Part shown: in pieces, positions 42,753 through 50,418 of the stretch
How positions within the stretch are numbered: the first letter of the stretch is position 1
Layout: each line of letters starts with the position of its first letter
DNA from: Albirhodobacter sp048262715
GTDB lineage: Bacteria > Pseudomonadota > Alphaproteobacteria > Rhodobacterales > Rhodobacteraceae
Direction: 5' to 3'
Assembly: GCA_048262715.1 (NCBI GenBank)
Contig: JBLXEV010000002.1
Location: 186,001-250,000, forward strand
DNA: 64,000 bases
Translations under genes and position numbers: made by a program
Notes under the pieces: model-generated
Databases searched by the model: none
What the model was told of the DNA's origin: nothing
What the model saw: only the letters and a program-made list of their open reading frames with translations

Positions 42753-43553
42753 ATGGGCACGCTGATTGACCCGACCGCCCAGATCCACGCCTCCAGCGTC
42801 ATTGAAGAGGGCGCGCAGATCGGGCCGGACTGCCGGATTGGGCCGTTTTGCCATATCGGGCCCGAGGTGCGGCTGGCGCGCGGCGTCGAGCTGAAATCCC
42901 ATGTGGTGATCGCGGGCGATACCGAGATCGGCGAGGGCACGGTTGTGTTTCCCTTCGCCTCCCTCGGCCAGATCCCGCAGGATTTGAAATTCAAGGGTGA
43001 GCATACCAAGCTGGTGATCGGCAAACGCAACCGGATCCGCGAATATGTGACGATGAATTCGGGCACCGAAGGCGGTGGTGGCATCACCAAGATCGGCGAT
43101 GATGGGCTGTTTATGGCGTCGTGCCATGTCGCCCATGATGCGCAGATCGGGGATCGGGTGATCCTCGTGAATTCTGTCGCCATCGCCGGCCATTGCCACT
43201 TGGAAGACGATGTGATCGTCGGCGGGCTTTCGGGGATCCACCAATGGGTGCGCATCGGGCGCGGCGCGATCATTGGCGCGCTGTCGATGGTCACTGCGGA
43301 TGTGATCCCGCATGCGCTGGTGGCGGGGCCAAGGGCGACGCTGGAAGGTCTGAACCTCGTGGGGCTCAAGCGTCGCGGCGAGCCGCGCGCGGAGATCAAC
43401 GCGCTGCGCCAGCTCTATATGGGCCTGTCGGAGGGCAACTTCCGCGAAGCCGCGCGCAAACTTTCGGAAGAAGGGGCGGAAGGCGAACTCTCGAAAGAGG
43501 TGCTGGAGTTTATCCTCGGCCCCTCGGATCGTTCGTTCTTGACGCCGAAGTAA
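42753..43553 (+). CDS. lpxA: UDP-GlcNAc acyltransferase
   Basis: 266-residue left-handed beta-helix enzyme starting lipid A synthesis with 3-hydroxyacyl-ACP. Hexapeptide repeats run from DPTAQIHASSVIEEGAQIGP to VNSVAIAGHCHLEDDVIVGG. The catalytic-region His is in LFMASCHVAHDAQIGDRVIL, and the GALSMVTADVIPHALVAGPR end is diagnostic. It follows fabZ by 1 nt. Confidence 0.97.
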   Translation: MGTLIDPTAQIHASSVIEEGAQIGPDCRIGPFCHIGPEVRLARGVELKSHVVIAGDTEIGEGTVVFPFASLGQIPQDLKFKGEHTKLVIGKRNRIREYVTMNSGTEGGGGITKIGDDGLFMASCHVAHDAQIGDRVILVNSVAIAGHCHLEDDVIVGGLSGIHQWVRIGRGAIIGALSMVTADVIPHALVAGPRATLEGLNLVGLKRRGEPRAEINALRQLYMGLSEGNFREAARKLSEEGAEGELSKEVLEFILGPSDRSFLTPK

Positions 43554-43634
43554 CTGGCCTGACACTGACGCTATCAGGACCATAATCTGGCCGCCAAAGG
43601 TGGGCATCAAGGGGGACAGATGAAGGATAGCATG

Positions 43635-44468
43635 ATGAGCAGCCAAACACCCGATATCGCGATTATCGCTGGCACGGGCGCTTTGCCGCGTCTGGTCCAT
43701 AAGGCGCTCAACGGGCGGGCGCTGGTCTGCGGGCTGGATGGGTTCGCGGTGGATGTTGCAGATGCGGAGAGCTTCCGCGTCGAGCGCCTCGTGCCGTTTC
43801 TCGATAGTCTCAAAGATCGCGGGATCACCAAGGTGGTGTTCGCAGGCGCGATCCAGCGCCCGCGCCTTGATCCTGCGCTTTTTGATCGCGCCACGGCGGG
43901 GCTGGTGCCCCGGCTGATCGGCGCGATGCAGGCGGGCGATGATGCGACGCTTCGCGCAGTGATCGAGATTTTTGAGGAATGGGAGCTGGAGGTCATCGGC
44001 GCGCATGAGATCGCGCCCGATCTGGTGCCGTCCGAGGGCGTGCTCTGCGGTGCGGTGAGCGAGTCTGATCGCGCTGACGCGGCGCGCGGCGCGCAGATTG
44101 TGGCAGCCCTTGGCGCGGCAGATGTCGGGCAGGGCGCGGTGGTGGCAGGCGGGCTTTGCCTCGCGGTGGAGGCCTTGCCCGGAACCGATGCGATGCTGGC
44201 CTTCGCGGCCAGCCATACGGGGCTAAAAAACGGCGCGAAGGGCGTGTTTTACAAAGCCCCGAAGCCCGCGCAGGATCTGCGGATTGATCTGCCCGCAATT
44301 GGCATTGAGACGGTGAAGAATGCCGCCGCCGCAGGGCTGGCGGGGATTGCGTGGCAAGCGGGCGGCGTGATGCTCCTGGACCGCGCGGCGGTTGTCGCAG
44401 CGGCGCAAGAGGCCGGTCTGTTCCTCTGGGCACGGGCTGCGGATGCCAACTCGGATCCGCGCGCATGA
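43635..44468 (+). CDS. lpxI: UDP-2,3-diacylglucosamine pyrophosphatase LpxI
   Basis: 277-residue enzyme that releases UMP from UDP-diacylglucosamine. IAIIAGTGALPRLVHKALNG opens its N-terminal domain. TKVVFAGAIQRPRLDPALFD, AARGAQIVAALGAADVGQGAV and KAPKPAQDLRIDLPAIGIETV mark the LpxI family, which replaces LpxH in alphaproteobacteria. AAGGAT at 43623 supports the ATG at 43635, while ATG codons at 43620 and 43632 are alternatives. It overlaps lpxB by 4 nt. Confidence 0.95.
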   Translation: MSSQTPDIAIIAGTGALPRLVHKALNGRALVCGLDGFAVDVADAESFRVERLVPFLDSLKDRGITKVVFAGAIQRPRLDPALFDRATAGLVPRLIGAMQAGDDATLRAVIEIFEEWELEVIGAHEIAPDLVPSEGVLCGAVSESDRADAARGAQIVAALGAADVGQGAVVAGGLCLAVEALPGTDAMLAFAASHTGLKNGAKGVFYKAPKPAQDLRIDLPAIGIETVKNAAAAGLAGIAWQAGGVMLLDRAAVVAAAQEAGLFLWARAADANSDPRA

Positions 44469-45607
44469 AGGTTTTCATCATCGCGGGCGAGCCATCGGGC
44501 GATAAGCTCGGCGCGGCGCTGATGGCAGGGCTGAAAACCCTGCAGCCCGAGGTGGAGTTTCACGGGATCGGCGGGCCTTTGATGGAAGCCGAAGGCCTGC
44601 AAAGCCAGTTCCCGATGGAAGAGCTATCGATCATGGGGATCTGGGAGGTGCTGCCGAAATACCGCGCGCTCAAGGCCCGTATCCGTGAGACGGCGGATCA
44701 GATCGCGCGGGTCAATCCCGCCGCGCTGATCACCATCGACAGCCCCGATTTTTGCTTGCGGGTGGCAGGGCTGGCGCGGGTGGCGATGCCCAAGCTGCGC
44801 ACGATCCACTACGTTGCCCCCTCGGTCTGGGCATGGCGTCCCAAACGAGCAGAGAAAATGGCGCGCCATATTGATCATGTGCTTGCGCTCTTGCCGTTCG
44901 AGCCGCCCTATATGGAAGCGGCAGGGATGAGCTGTGATTTCGTTGGCCATCCGGTCGTGGCCGAGCCGCGTGCCACCTATGATGAGGCCGCTGCCTTCCG
45001 CGAGACCCACATGATCGGGCCGGATCAACCGCTCGCACTCTGCCTTCCCGGCTCGCGCTTGGGCGAGGTGAAGCGGCTGGCGGGGCGGTTCGATGAGGCG
45101 CTGATGCGGCTGCGCGACCGTGAACCGGGGCTGCGGGTGGTGGTGCCAACCGTGCGCGGCGTGGCGCCGATGGTGCGCGCGATGACGGCGCGTTGGCCCG
45201 TGGCCCCCATCGTGGTGGAGGACAGCGCCGATAAATCCGCCGCTTTCGCCGCCGCCGATGTTGCGCTGGCAGCCTCAGGAACGGTCTCGCTGGAACTGGC
45301 GGCCAATCGCACGCCGATGGTGATTGCCTATGATATGGCGCCGCTCTCGCGGATGATCATCGGCCGGATGCTGAAGATCGACACGGTGACCTTGGTCAAT
45401 CTGGTGTCAGAAACCCGCGCGATCCCCGAGTTTATCGGCGCGAATTGTCAGCCCGCCGCAATCTCCCGCGCGCTGCTGGCGCTTTTGGAAGATCCCGCCA
45501 CGCAAGCAGAGCAACGCGCCGCGATGGAGTTGACGATGGAGCGCTTGGGCGAGGGCTTAGAGGCCCCCGGCCTGCGCGCGGCGCGCTCGGTGCTTGCCCA
45601 TCTTTAA
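44465..45607 (+). CDS. lpxB: Lipid-A-disaccharide synthase
   Basis: 380-residue GT-B glycosyltransferase that joins lipid X to UDP-diacylglucosamine. KVFIIAGEPSGDKLGAALMA (residues 2-21) is the signature, with ITIDSPDFCLRVAGLARV, YVAPSVWAWRPKRAEKMARH and FVGHPVVAE. The C-terminal AASGTVSLELAANRTPMVIA binds UDP. ATG overlaps the lpxI stop (ATGA). It ends the lipid A series; a dispersed repeat follows. Confidence 0.97.
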   Translation: MKVFIIAGEPSGDKLGAALMAGLKTLQPEVEFHGIGGPLMEAEGLQSQFPMEELSIMGIWEVLPKYRALKARIRETADQIARVNPAALITIDSPDFCLRVAGLARVAMPKLRTIHYVAPSVWAWRPKRAEKMARHIDHVLALLPFEPPYMEAAGMSCDFVGHPVVAEPRATYDEAAAFRETHMIGPDQPLALCLPGSRLGEVKRLAGRFDEALMRLRDREPGLRVVVPTVRGVAPMVRAMTARWPVAPIVVEDSADKSAAFAAADVALAASGTVSLELAANRTPMVIAYDMAPLSRMIIGRMLKIDTVTLVNLVSETRAIPEFIGANCQPAAISRALLALLEDPATQAEQRAAMELTMERLGEGLEAPGLRAARSVLAHL

Positions 45608-45626
45608 GCGCTCAAAAGCTTTGCGC

Positions 45627-45790
45627 TTCTGGTTGTGCTAAATATCCCGGGGTGAATTCGACGACGTCGAAGAGGGGCAGCGCCCCTCGCTCCCTTTCAA
45701 GAAAGAGCTCGGGGTTTCACAGCCCACAGACCCTCGCCATTGCCGGGGGTTTCACCCCCCCCAGACCCCCGTGGGATATTTCGCAACCGA
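45627..45790. repeat. Dispersed repeat, copy 3, arranged inside-out
   Basis: A right half CTGGTTGTGCTAAATATCCC starts at 45629, and an inverted left half (CGTGGGATATTTCGCAACC) ends at 45788, so the order is AAATATCCC...GGGATATTT, the reverse of the other copies. Between them lie GGGGGTTTCACCCCCC (about 45743-45757), related to the 34-bp unit at 13.3 kb, and GGGGCAGCGCCCC. It fills the gap between converging lpxB and mnmA. Confidence 0.8.
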
Positions 45791-45797
45791 AAACGCC

Positions 45798-46937
45798 TCA
45801 GTTGCCCTTCCAGATCCAGCCGCCGCCGAAGATGCGAGTGCTGTCCGCATCGTAGAACACGCAGGCCTGACCGGGAGCGACGCCTTCCTCCGGGGTGAGA
45901 AGTTCGACCATCGCTTCGGTCTCCGAGATCGGTCGGATGATCGCGGGGCGCGGTGGGCGGGTCGAGCGGACGCGGACATTCACATGCCATTCCGCTTGGC
46001 TCATCAGGGGCGCATCCCCCAGCCAGTTGATCTCGCGCAGAGGGATCGTGCGGGTCGAGAGCGCCTCTTTCGGGCCGACGATCACGCGTTTGGTTTCGGG
46101 ATCAAGTTTGACCACATAGAGCGGATCGCCCAAGCCGCCGATGCCAAGGCCACGGCGTTGGCCGATGGTGTAATGGATCACGCCGCGATGTTCGCCCAGA
46201 ACGGTGCCCTCCATATCGACAATCTCGCCCGGATCCGCCGCGCCGGGGCGGAGTTTCTCGATCACCGCCGCGTAATTTCCATTGGGAACGAAGCAGATGT
46301 CCTGGCTATCGGGCTTATCCGCGACGGCCAGCCCGTATTTCGCCGCCAGCGCACGGGTTTCCGCCTTGGAGGGCAGGTGTCCCAGCGGGAAGCGCAGGAA
46401 GTCGAGTTGCTCTTGCTTGGTCGAGAACAGGAAATAGCTCTGATCGCGATTGCCATCAGCGGCGGCGTGCAGTTCGGCCTTGGCGGGCCCATCCATGCGC
46501 TGAATGTAATGGCCCGTCGCCATGCAATCGGCATCGAGATCCTTGGCGGTCTCCAACAGATCCTTGAACTTCACCCGCTCATTGCAGCGAATGCAGGGCA
46601 CGGGGGTAGCGCCCGCGAGATAGGCATCGGCGAATTCGTCGATCACCGCTTCGCGGAAGGTGTTCTCGTAATCCAGCACGTAATGCGGGAAGCCCATCGC
46701 CTCGGCCACGCGCCGCGCATCATGGATGTCTTGCCCCGCGCAGCACGCGCCCTTCTTGGCCAGCGCCGCGCCGTGATCGTATAGCTGGAGCGTGACGCCG
46801 ACGACATCATAGCCCTCTTCTTTCAACATGGCGGCGACGACGGAGCTATCGACCCCGCCCGACATCGCGACAACAACGCGGGTCTCGGCGGGCGGTTTGG
46901 CGAAGCCCAAGGAATTGCGGGCGGGAGAGAGGGTCAT
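45798..46937 (-). CDS. mnmA: tRNA-specific 2-thiouridylase MnmA
   Basis: 379-residue enzyme that puts sulfur on U34 of tRNA(Lys, Glu, Gln). ETRVVVAMSGGVDSSVVAAM is the PP-loop, GACCAGQDIHDARRVAE holds one catalytic-region Cys pair, ATPVPCIRCNERVKFKDLLE binds tRNA/ATP, and SQDICFVPNGNY carries the catalytic Cys. The C-terminal barrel (RQRRGLGIGGLGDPLYVVKL-like segment) is complete. About 25 extra N-terminal residues precede the PP-loop. It reads alone towards lpxB. Confidence 0.96.
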   Translation of the reverse strand: MTLSPARNSLGFAKPPAETRVVVAMSGGVDSSVVAAMLKEEGYDVVGVTLQLYDHGAALAKKGACCAGQDIHDARRVAEAMGFPHYVLDYENTFREAVIDEFADAYLAGATPVPCIRCNERVKFKDLLETAKDLDADCMATGHYIQRMDGPAKAELHAAADGNRDQSYFLFSTKQEQLDFLRFPLGHLPSKAETRALAAKYGLAVADKPDSQDICFVPNGNYAAVIEKLRPGAADPGEIVDMEGTVLGEHRGVIHYTIGQRRGLGIGGLGDPLYVVKLDPETKRVIVGPKEALSTRTIPLREINWLGDAPLMSQAEWHVNVRVRSTRPPRPAIIRPISETEAMVELLTPEEGVAPGQACVFYDADSTRIFGGGWIWKGN

Positions 46938-47108
46938 AACGGGCCTGTTTCACTGGGAGGGGGTGCGGGCTTTCACGGGCACGGGGTGCAGCCTGCGGAA
47001 TATAGGGAAAATGCTGCGTATCTCAACCCCGCATCGCAGCGCGACGCTTCACCCGACGTTAAGGCGAATGGTGCAAGGTGGCGGCGTGAACTGCGAAGGG
47101 GTGCGACA

Positions 47109-47387
47109 ATGTATCTGAAGAAAGTGGACGGGCCGCGATCTGTAACCCTGCCGGATGGCACGGTTTTAACACGCGCGGATCTCCCGCCGAAGGAAACGCG
47201 GCGCTGGGTGGCGAGCCGCAAAGCCATCATCGTCAAGGCTGTGGCCTACGGGCTCTTGCCGGTTGCGGAGGTTCTGGAACGCTATGATCTCTCGGAAGAG
47301 GAGTTTGGATTATGGACCCAAGCCATTGCAAAACATGGTGAAGGTGGTTTGAAAGTCACTGCGATCCAAAAATATAGACAACTTTAA
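47109..47387 (+). CDS. sciP: SciP-like CtrA inhibitory protein (DUF1153)
   Basis: 92-residue helical DNA-binding protein. MYLKKVDGPRSVTLPDGTVL followed by TRADLPPKETRRWVASRKA and VLERYDLSEEEFGLWTQAIA match SciP of Caulobacter, a small protein that binds CtrA-dependent promoters and CtrA to prevent transcription. ATG follows GAAGGGG. It sits just before ctrA, which fits a direct regulatory pairing. The longer in-frame start at 46986 was rejected. Confidence 0.93.
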   Translation: MYLKKVDGPRSVTLPDGTVLTRADLPPKETRRWVASRKAIIVKAVAYGLLPVAEVLERYDLSEEEFGLWTQAIAKHGEGGLKVTAIQKYRQL

Positions 47388-47392
47388 GTTGT
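47378..47392. promoter_or_regulatory. Small palindrome overlapping the sciP stop, upstream of ctrA
   Basis: ACAACTT-T-AAGTTGT, 7-bp arms. It spans the sciP stop codon and is about 90 bp upstream of the ctrA start. A CtrA-like half-site TTAACCAAT occurs at 47426-47434. Binding by CtrA or SciP is only possible, not shown. Confidence 0.35.
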
Positions 47393-47482
47393 AATCTTAA
47401 TAAATCTTGCCAGAGTAATCTCTAGTTAACCAATTGCGGTCAAAGTTATTCATGATCGAGGGATTAATGCGGAGAACTCACT

Positions 47483-48196
47483 ATGCGGATTTTGTTGGTT
47501 GAGGATGATCCTACAACGTCGCGCAGTATCGAATTGATGCTGAGCCACGCGAATTTGAATGTGTATTGCACGGATCTTGGCGAAGAGGGAATCGATCTCG
47601 CGAAACTCTATGATTACGATCTTATTTTACTGGATTTAAACCTGCCGGATATGAACGGCCATGAGGTTCTGCGCCAGCTTCGGCTTGCGAAAGTCGAGAC
47701 GCCGATCCTCATTTTGACCGGTGCGGATGATACCGAGAATAAAATCAAAGGCTTCGGATTTGGCGCCGATGATTATATGACCAAGCCCTTCCACCGCGAA
47801 GAGCTCGTCGCGCGGATCCATGCGATTATCCGGCGCTCGAAAGGTCATGCGCAATCGATTATTCGCACAGGAAAAATCGCGGTGAATCTTGATGCGAAAA
47901 CGGTCGAGGCCGAGGGGAAATCGGTGCATCTGACGGGCAAGGAATATCAGATGCTGGAATTGCTCTCGCTGCGCAAGGGCACCACATTGACCAAAGAGAT
48001 GTTCCTCAATCACCTCTACGGCGGGATGGATGAGCCGGAGTTGAAAATCATCGATGTCTTCATCTGTAAACTGAGGAAAAAACTCTCCGAGGTGACGGAT
48101 GGAGATAATTATATCGAGACGGTTTGGGGCCGTGGCTATGTGCTGCGCGATCCAGAGCCCAGTCAAATGCAAAGCCGGATCGCCATCGGCGCATAA
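47483..48196 (+). CDS. ctrA: Cell-cycle response regulator CtrA
   Basis: 237-residue OmpR-type regulator. The receiver has the acidic pocket (VEDDPTTSR) and the phosphorylation site Asp51 in YDLILLDLNLPDMNGHEVLR, plus Thr/Lys residues in ILTGADDT and KPFHREELVARIHAIIRRSK. The DNA-binding domain (ITLGKEYQMLELLSLRKGTT-like, then DVFICKLRKKLSEVT and NYIETVWGRGYVLRD) recognises TTAA-N7-TTAA. In Rhodobacterales CtrA mainly controls motility and gene-transfer-agent genes. The C terminus ends IAIGA rather than Ala-Ala, so ClpXP-mediated turnover may differ. Confidence 0.97.
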   Translation: MRILLVEDDPTTSRSIELMLSHANLNVYCTDLGEEGIDLAKLYDYDLILLDLNLPDMNGHEVLRQLRLAKVETPILILTGADDTENKIKGFGFGADDYMTKPFHREELVARIHAIIRRSKGHAQSIIRTGKIAVNLDAKTVEAEGKSVHLTGKEYQMLELLSLRKGTTLTKEMFLNHLYGGMDEPELKIIDVFICKLRKKLSEVTDGDNYIETVWGRGYVLRDPEPSQMQSRIAIGA

Positions 48197-48285
48197 GGGG
48201 GCGCATCGCGGATCTTCGCCACGCTGACACTGGACCTCGCCGCTGCGCCCGCCTATCTGTTTGGGGCGCGCGAACGGGGGGCAGA

Positions 48286-50418
48286 ATGACGGACGAGACC
48301 AAAATGACGGATCCTGCCACGGGTTTGACTGCCGAGGCGGCAAAGATTGAGGTTCGGTCGCTGACGGATGCGATTGAGAAGGCCAATGATGCTTACCATC
48401 GGCAGGACGCGCCGGAGATCTCGGATGCCGAGTATGATCGGCTGAAGCGCCGCCTGCTGGCGTTGGAAGCCGCTTTCCCTGAGTTGGCATCCGATCAGAG
48501 CCCGACGCAGAAGGTCGGGGGCGCATTGGCCGAAGGATTCGGCAAGATCACCCATGAGATCAGAATGCTCAGCCTCGGGAATGCGTTCGAGGACGAGGAT
48601 GTGTCCGAGTTTGATGGTCGAATCCGGTCTTACCTCGGTTTGGATGGGGCGGCGGCGCTGGCTCATACGGCGGAGCCTAAAATTGACGGGCTGTCGCTCT
48701 CGCTGCGCTACGAACAGGGAAAGCTGATCCATGCCGCGACGCGCGGCGACGGCGAGACGGGCGAGAATGTCACCGAAAATGCCCGCACCATCGCCGATAT
48801 TCCGCAGCAAATTTCCGGCGCGCCGGAGGTGCTGGAGGTGCGCGGCGAGGTCTATATGAGCCACGCCGATTTCGCCGCCCTCAACGCGCGTCAGCTTGAA
48901 AAGGGCGATAAACTTTTCGCCAATCCGCGCAATGCCGCCGCCGGCTCGTTGCGCCAATTGGATGCCAGCATCACCGCCGCGCGCCCGCTCAAATTCTTTG
49001 CCTACGCTTGGGGCGCGCTTTCCGAGCCACTGTCTGACACGCAATTTGGCGCGATTGAGCGGCTGGCGGAGCTTGGCTTCACCACAAACCCGCTGACCAA
49101 AATCTGTAATACTCCGGAAGAGCTGATCGCCCATTACCGCAGTATCGAGCAACAGCGCGCGGCACTGGGCTACGATATCGACGGGGTGGTGTATAAGGTC
49201 AACGATCTGGCGCTGCAAAAGCGCCTCGGGTTCCGGTCCACCACGCCACGCTGGGCGATTGCGCATAAATTCCCCGCAGAGCTGGCCTGGACGCGGCTGG
49301 AGAAGATCGAGATTCAGGTGGGCCGCACGGGCGCGCTCAGCCCTGTTGCGCGGCTGGTGCCGGTGACGGTGGGCGGGGTGGTTGTCTCCAACGCCACGCT
49401 GCACAATGAGGATTATATCCTCGGTCGCGATTCCAAGGGCGCCTTGATCCGCGAGGGCCGCGATATCCGCGAGGGCGATTGGGTGCAGGTCTACCGCGCG
49501 GGGGATGTGATTCCGAAGATCAAGGATGTCGATCTGACCAAGCGCGCCCCAGCGAGCGTGCCCTATGTGTTCCCCGTGACCTGCCCCGAATGCGGATCAG
49601 ATGCGATCCGCGAAGAGGGCGACGCCGTGCGGCGTTGCTCGGGCGGGTTGATCTGCCCTGCGCAGGCTGTTGAAAAGCTGAAACATTTCGTCTCGCGCGG
49701 GGCGTTTGATATCGAAGGGCTGGGCGCGAAGCAGGTCGAGACTTTCTATAAGGATGGCTGGATCCGCGAACCTGCGGATATTTTCACCCTGCAAGCGCGC
49801 TATGGCTCCGGCCTACAACAGCTCAAAAACCGCGAGGGCTGGGGGCCGAAATCCGCCGAAAACCTGTTTGCAGCGATTGACGAGCGCCGCAAGATCTCGC
49901 TCGCGCGGGTGATTTTCGCGCTCGGTCTGCGCCATGTCGGTGAGGCGGGGGCGAGCCTTCTTGCCCATCATTACGGCACATGGGCGGCGTTTGAATCGGC
50001 AATGACCCATGCGCAGATCGGCACGGGCGCGGGCTGGGAGGATCTTCTCGCGGTGGATGGCGTGGGCGCGGTCCTTGCGACCTCCGCCATCACCGCCTTC
50101 CATCAGGAGAACGAGCGCGCCTCGATTGATCGGCTGATCGCGGAACTGGATGTGCAGCCCGCTGTCCGCCGTGTGGCCACGGGCAGCCCCGTGGAGGGGC
50201 TGACGGTTGTGTTCACCGGAACGCTGGAGAAGATGTCCCGTGCGGAGGCGAAATCGCGGGCGGAGGCGCTGGGGGCGAAAGTGTCCGGCTCTGTCTCGGC
50301 CAAAACCGATATTCTGATCGCGGGGCCGGGGGCCGGATCGAAGGCGACAAAAGCCGCTGATCTGGGGATTCGCGTGATCGACGAGGATGCGTGGCTGGCG
50401 ATGATTGAGGGCGCATGA
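48286..50418 (+). CDS. ligA: NAD-dependent DNA ligase
   Basis: 710-residue ligase sealing nicks in replication and repair. After the Ia domain come the nucleotide-binding lysine in AHTAEPKIDGLSLSLRYEQG, the OB fold (QVGRTGALSPVARLVPVTVG), the four-cysteine zinc finger (CPECGSDAIREEGDAVRRCS, CPAQ), HhH motifs and a C-terminal BRCT (GLTVVFTGTLEKMSRAEAKS). The ATG at 48286 has GGGGGGCAGA upstream. Its stop overlaps the recG start by 4 nt, forming a DNA-repair pair. Confidence 0.97.
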   Translation: MTDETKMTDPATGLTAEAAKIEVRSLTDAIEKANDAYHRQDAPEISDAEYDRLKRRLLALEAAFPELASDQSPTQKVGGALAEGFGKITHEIRMLSLGNAFEDEDVSEFDGRIRSYLGLDGAAALAHTAEPKIDGLSLSLRYEQGKLIHAATRGDGETGENVTENARTIADIPQQISGAPEVLEVRGEVYMSHADFAALNARQLEKGDKLFANPRNAAAGSLRQLDASITAARPLKFFAYAWGALSEPLSDTQFGAIERLAELGFTTNPLTKICNTPEELIAHYRSIEQQRAALGYDIDGVVYKVNDLALQKRLGFRSTTPRWAIAHKFPAELAWTRLEKIEIQVGRTGALSPVARLVPVTVGGVVVSNATLHNEDYILGRDSKGALIREGRDIREGDWVQVYRAGDVIPKIKDVDLTKRAPASVPYVFPVTCPECGSDAIREEGDAVRRCSGGLICPAQAVEKLKHFVSRGAFDIEGLGAKQVETFYKDGWIREPADIFTLQARYGSGLQQLKNREGWGPKSAENLFAAIDERRKISLARVIFALGLRHVGEAGASLLAHHYGTWAAFESAMTHAQIGTGAGWEDLLAVDGVGAVLATSAITAFHQENERASIDRLIAELDVQPAVRRVATGSPVEGLTVVFTGTLEKMSRAEAKSRAEALGAKVSGSVSAKTDILIAGPGAGSKATKAADLGIRVIDEDAWLAMIEGA

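Noticed and set aside
47388..47482. Full CtrA box (TTAA-N7-TTAA) upstream of ctrA
   Set aside because: Only a half-site (TTAACCAAT) is found; the second TTAA is missing at the correct spacing.
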